From: Bacteroidales bacterium
GTDB taxonomy: Bacteria; Bacteroidota; Bacteroidia; Bacteroidales; JALTDM01
Reading direction: 5' to 3'
Length of the DNA: 9,973 bases
Assembly: GCA_027074135.1 (NCBI GenBank)
Contig: JALTDM010000131.1
Location: 1-9,973, forward strand
The translations under genes and the position numbers were made by a program. Of the stretch, positions 6,784-9,973 are shown piece by piece. The first letter of the stretch is position 1. The number at the start of each line of letters is the position of its first letter. The notes under the pieces were generated by a model, which saw only the letters and a program-made list of their open reading frames with translations, was not told the DNA's origin and did not search any database.

Positions 6784-7377
6784 ATGACCAAAATTGAACA
6801 ACTTGAAATATTAAAACAAGAAGTTTTATCTTGTCAAAAATGTAAACTTCACCAAACACGCACCAAAGTGGTGTTCGGAGAAGGAAACCCCGACGGTGGA
6901 GTTTTACTAATAGGAGAAGGTCCGGGAGCAGATGAAGATAAAACGGGTCGTCCTTTTGTTGGTCGTTCAGGTCAGTTGCTCGATAAAATTTTGGATGCAG
7001 CAGGTTTTAACCGCAAAGACCATGTATTTATAGCCAATATTGTAAAGTGCCGCCCACCTAACAACCGCGAGCCTGAAAAAGAAGAAAGGGAAGCTTGTTT
7101 ACCATATTTACACAAACAGATAGAAATTATTAATCCAAAAATAATTGTTTTGTTGGGTGCCACTGCTTTAAAACTTATCGACCCTTCAATGAAATTACGA
7201 GAAGCAAAAGGTCAATGGATGATTTGGAAGAACAAAATTGTGCTTACTACTTATCACCCGTCCGCACTTCTCAGAAATCCTAACTTAAAAAAGGAAGCGT
7301 GGGAACATTTCAAAAAGCTTTTTTATAAATACAGAGAAATTATAAACCCTGAAATTAAATCGGAACACATTAAATGA
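6784..7377 (+). CDS. Uracil-DNA glycosylase, family 4 (Fe-S type)
   Basis: Removes uracil from DNA in the first step of base excision repair. The 197 residues show the family 4 pattern. Four cysteines for the 4Fe-4S cluster are C17-x2-C20, C89 (in VKCRPP) and C105 (in REACLPYL). The uracil-binding/active-site motif is GEGPGADED (44-52), followed by GRPFVGRSGQLL (55-66). The catalytic-loop motif is HPSALLRNP (158-166). Length is normal for the family. It begins 14 nt after the secreted-protein gene, whose stop lies in a small hairpin without a T-tract, and its stop overlaps the lpxK start (ATGA), so it is likely read together with the downstream genes. The thermophile-type UDGa name is used for relatives; family 4 enzymes are also common in mesophilic bacteria. 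Confidence 0.93.
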   Translation: MTKIEQLEILKQEVLSCQKCKLHQTRTKVVFGEGNPDGGVLLIGEGPGADEDKTGRPFVGRSGQLLDKILDAAGFNRKDHVFIANIVKCRPPNNREPEKEEREACLPYLHKQIEIINPKIIVLLGATALKLIDPSMKLREAKGQWMIWKNKIVLTTYHPSALLRNPNLKKEAWEHFKKLFYKYREIINPEIKSEHIK

Positions 7378-8492
7378 TAAAAAATCCCATTCTGAAAATA
7401 TTATTTTATCCGTTTGCTTTCCTTTATGGAATGATAGTTTCTTTCCGCAATCAGTTATATGATTACAGGTTTAAAAAAACATATGAATTTCCGACACACA
7501 TAATAAATGTAGGTAATATTTCAGTCGGAGGAACAGGGAAAACACCTGTCGTTGAATATCTTATTAAATTGCTGAAAGAACAAGGGTACAATATTATTGT
7601 GATAAGCCGGGGTTACAAGCGGAAATTAGGCGGTCTTACAGTTTCTACCGAAAAACCCGATTGGAAAATTATAGGAGACGAACCCGCACAAATAAAGTGG
7701 AAATTTCCCGATGTTAATGTAATAGTTTGTGCAGACAGAATAGAAGCGATAAATTATGCAAAATCTAATCTTTTTGCAGAAGACAAAAAAAATGTGATTA
7801 TACTTGATGATGCTTACCAATACCGCAAAATCAAAGGGACTTTCAATATATTGCTGATGGATGTTAACAAAATGGTTTATGATGATTATTACCTTCCCGT
7901 TGGTACATTACGTGATTCACCCTCGCAAATTAACAGGGCAAAAATAGTTATGCTTACAAAAAATAAAAAAGACCTGAAGCCTATGGAAAAAAGAGTTTAT
8001 TTTGATAAACTAAAACTCCTTAATTATCAAAAATTATATTTTTCAAGAATAAAATATAACGATATTGTACCTGCTTTTAAGGATTCTTATGTCTTAAAGC
8101 TCAAGGACATAAACAAACAATATCACATTTTGTTGGTAACTGCAATAGCAAAGCCTGAATATTTGGTTGAATTTCTCGAAACAAAAACACCCAATATAAT
8201 CCATGTTAAATATCCCGATCATCATGAATTTAACATTGATGATATTATAGAAATAAACAACCGTTTTGGTAAAGTTAGAACACCGAAACGCCTGATTTTA
8301 ACAACGGAAAAAGATTATATGCGTCTAAGGACGACAGAGGGTATCGACTATCTTAAAGATTACCCTGTTTATTATTTACCTGTCGAAAACGAATTTTTGA
8401 CGGAAGAAGAAAAAGAAATGTTTAACAAACAAATTTTGGACTATGTTAGAAAAGATTACACAATCGGCAAACTACATCAAAGAAAAAATTAA
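7374..8492 (+). CDS. lpxK: Tetraacyldisaccharide 4'-kinase LpxK
   Basis: Phosphorylates the 4' position of the lipid A disaccharide precursor at the inner face of the cytoplasmic membrane, a late step of the Raetz pathway, which marks a Gram-negative host. The 372 residues carry an N-terminal membrane-associated helix (about 5-25), the P-loop VGGTGKTP (51-58), GDEP (101-104), the Walker B-like ILDDAYQYR (143-151), LPVGTLRDSP (174-183), PDHHEF (281-286) with the conserved histidine pair, and TTEKDYMRL (310-318). LDDAYQ in place of the proteobacterial LDDGLQ suits Bacteroidota enzymes, and the length fits that branch. The ATG overlaps the glycosylase stop by 4 nt. The last 50 nt overlap the start of the phosphorylase gene. 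Confidence 0.94.
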   Translation: MIKNPILKILFYPFAFLYGMIVSFRNQLYDYRFKKTYEFPTHIINVGNISVGGTGKTPVVEYLIKLLKEQGYNIIVISRGYKRKLGGLTVSTEKPDWKIIGDEPAQIKWKFPDVNVIVCADRIEAINYAKSNLFAEDKKNVIILDDAYQYRKIKGTFNILLMDVNKMVYDDYYLPVGTLRDSPSQINRAKIVMLTKNKKDLKPMEKRVYFDKLKLLNYQKLYFSRIKYNDIVPAFKDSYVLKLKDINKQYHILLVTAIAKPEYLVEFLETKTPNIIHVKYPDHHEFNIDDIIEINNRFGKVRTPKRLILTTEKDYMRLRTTEGIDYLKDYPVYYLPVENEFLTEEEKEMFNKQILDYVRKDYTIGKLHQRKN

Positions 8493-9258
8493 AGAAACTC
8501 CCGAAATAGGAATAATTTTGGGTACAGGATTGGGAGGATTGGTAGAAAAAATCGAAACCGAAACCAAAATTCCTTATGCAGAAATACCGAATTTCCCAAT
8601 TTCTACGGTAAAAGGACACGGCGGAAACTTAATTTTCGGTAAATTGAACGGAAAGAATATTGTTGCAATGCAAGGTCGCTTCCATTATTATGAAGGATAT
8701 ATAGCTCAAGAAATTACTTTTCCCGTGAGGGTGCTTAAATTTTTAGGAATAAAAAGGCTGTTTGTTTCCAATGCAAGCGGTGGTGTAAACCCCGAATTTG
8801 AAATTGGCGATATAATGATTATTACCGACCACATAAACTTGATTCCAAATCCGCTTATCGGACCAAATAATGAAAAACTTGGACCTCGCTTTCCTGATAT
8901 GAGTGAACCTTACGACAAGAAAATGATAAAAATTGTGGAAGAAGCCGCAAAAGAAGAAGGTATAACAGTTCGTAAGGGTGTGTATTGTGCCGTGACAGGA
9001 CCTACTTTTGAAACTCCTGCCGAATACCGTTATTTCCGTATTATTGGTGCCGATGCCGTAGGAATGTCAACTGTGCCGGAGGTTATTGTTGCCCGTCATA
9101 TGGGGCTGCCGGTTTTTGCAGTTTCGATTATTACAGATTTGGGTGTGCCGGGAAAGATTGTTGAAGTATCACACGAACATGTGCTGGAAGCTGCAAAGAA
9201 AAGTGAAGGCAAAATGACTTTGCTCATCAAAAAGCTAATTGAAAGATTGGACGACTAA
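8443..9258 (+). CDS. Purine nucleoside phosphorylase (trimeric PNP-I type)
   Basis: Cleaves purine (deoxy)nucleosides with phosphate to the free base and (deoxy)ribose-1-phosphate in purine salvage, in the cytoplasm. The 271 residues show GTGLGG (27-32), KGHGGNL (57-63), GRFHYYEGY (78-86), SNASGGVNP (109-117), TGPTFETPAEYR (185-196) and GADAVGMSTVPEV (202-214), all diagnostic of the trimeric PNP family. The base-contacting Glu is E190. The residue at the place of human Asn243 is Asp232 (ITDLG), which may widen use toward 6-aminopurines. The start MLEKI is the one typical of Bacteroidota homologues even though it lies 50 nt inside lpxK; no later start keeps the N-terminal helix. It is followed after 3 nt by mqnC. 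The related futalosine hydrolase MqnB is a more distant relative and fits less well. Confidence 0.92.
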   Translation: MLEKITQSANYIKEKIKETPEIGIILGTGLGGLVEKIETETKIPYAEIPNFPISTVKGHGGNLIFGKLNGKNIVAMQGRFHYYEGYIAQEITFPVRVLKFLGIKRLFVSNASGGVNPEFEIGDIMIITDHINLIPNPLIGPNNEKLGPRFPDMSEPYDKKMIKIVEEAAKEEGITVRKGVYCAVTGPTFETPAEYRYFRIIGADAVGMSTVPEVIVARHMGLPVFAVSIITDLGVPGKIVEVSHEHVLEAAKKSEGKMTLLIKKLIERLDD

Positions 9259-9261
9259 ACA

Positions 9262-9973
9262 ATGGAAAAAACAATTTATAATACTCAAGCCCTTCTGAAC
9301 AAGGCTTTGGAAGGGCAATTTTTATCTGTGGAAGAAGGTGTACACCTTTACAACAATGCACCTTTAAATGAGCTTATATTGGTTGCTGACGAAATAAGGA
9401 AACAAAAAACAGGCAACAGCAAAATAGTTGGTTGGATTATAGACCGCAATGTGAATATTACCAATGTGTGTGTGGCACAATGCGAGTTTTGTAATTTTTA
9501 TCGCAAGCCCGGACATCCCGAAGGCTACATAACCACTATGGCGGAATATATTGAAAAAATTGATGAACTATATGAATTAGGCGGCTACCAGTTGCTTTTG
9601 CAAGGCGGTTTACATCCCAAGTTGGATTTGAAATTTTATACGGGATTGTTCAGCATGATTAAAGATATGTATCCCGATCTTAAATTGCACGCTTTGAGTC
9701 CTTCCGAAGTGCATTATATAGCTCACAAAGAAGGCAAAAGTTATGAATATGTACTTGAAAAACTCGTGGAAGCAGGCTTAGATAGTCTGCCGGGAGCAGG
9801 TGCGGAAATATTGAACGACAGGGTGCGGAATATTATTTCCAAAGGCAAATGCAACACTCAACAATGGCTTGATGTAATGGAAGTTGCCCACAAAATGAAT
9901 TTGCCCACTTCCGCTACAATGATGTTCGGACACATTGAAACTATTGAGGAACGCATAGAGCATCTGGTGCTTA
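9262..9973 (+). CDS. mqnC: Cyclic dehypoxanthinyl futalosine synthase MqnC (radical SAM), 3' end outside window
   Basis: Cyclises dehypoxanthine futalosine in the futalosine route to menaquinone. The 237 residues present contain the radical SAM cluster motif CVAQCEFC (C70, C74, C77) followed by NFYRKPGHPEGY, the GG motif LLLQGGLHP (111-119), LHALSPSEVHYIA, and the strongly conserved LDSLPGAGAEIL, then ATMMFGHIET near the edge. These favour MqnC over the sister enzyme MqnE. The frame is open to the last base, with roughly the last third of the usual protein missing. ATG at 9262 is 3 nt after the phosphorylase stop, so the gene is cotranscribed. Its presence says the host makes menaquinone by the futalosine pathway rather than the classical Men pathway, which is common in several Bacteroidota lineages. 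Confidence 0.93.
   Translation, partial: MEKTIYNTQALLNKALEGQFLSVEEGVHLYNNAPLNELILVADEIRKQKTGNSKIVGWIIDRNVNITNVCVAQCEFCNFYRKPGHPEGYITTMAEYIEKIDELYELGGYQLLLQGGLHPKLDLKFYTGLFSMIKDMYPDLKLHALSPSEVHYIAHKEGKSYEYVLEKLVEAGLDSLPGAGAEILNDRVRNIISKGKCNTQQWLDVMEVAHKMNLPTSATMMFGHIETIEERIEHLVL

Overview
The window reads as two pieces of DNA from different domains of life joined inside one open reading frame. From base 1 to about 590-600 it looks archaeal (probably a methanogen or relative). This part has the tail of an unidentified membrane protein, a tRNA-Pro(UGG) with archaeal-type features and no encoded CCA, and on the minus strand a small JAMM/MPN metalloprotease domain. From about 600 to the end it is AT-rich and Bacteroidota-like. 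The evidence is a type IX secretion C-terminal domain, TAnnTTTG-type promoter boxes, A-rich leaders without Shine-Dalgarno sites, a GIN-type adhesin-like protein, a Bacteroidota-style lpxK, and the futalosine menaquinone gene mqnC. Composition shifts sharply: 33 of 60 bases are G/C at 361-420, against 15 of 60 at 601-660. The simplest reading is a chimeric (mis-joined) metagenomic contig. A real cross-domain fusion is possible but much less likely.

Minus strand, 3011 down to about 600: a compact four-gene operon of ABC-transporter ATPase, membrane permease, YtrA-type GntR repressor and a membrane-anchored GIN-like protein. The genes are 2 nt apart or overlap by 4 nt. The operon starts at a Bacteroidota-type promoter (-7 box TACATTTG) followed directly by an inverted repeat (AGTGT...ACACT), a likely site for the GntR repressor. 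The last gene is cut by the junction and runs on in frame into the archaeal JAMM domain, giving a 287-residue hybrid ORF.

The 345-base divergent gap (3012-3355) holds the two promoter regions and nothing else I can recognise.

Plus strand, 3356 to the end: a 1137-residue secreted protein (signal peptide, BNR/sortilin-like propeller, two PKD domains, CUB-like domain, T9SS sorting domain). It is followed after 14 nt by a tightly packed run of housekeeping genes: family 4 uracil-DNA glycosylase, lpxK (lipid A 4'-kinase, 4-nt overlap), purine nucleoside phosphorylase (50-nt overlap) and mqnC (3-nt gap, cut by the window end). These cover DNA repair, outer-membrane lipid A, purine salvage and menaquinone synthesis, fitting a Gram-negative, quinone-using, probably anaerobic or microaerobic bacterium. 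I see no convincing new defence or mobile system. The most notable signals are the cross-domain junction and the self-contained regulated ABC operon.
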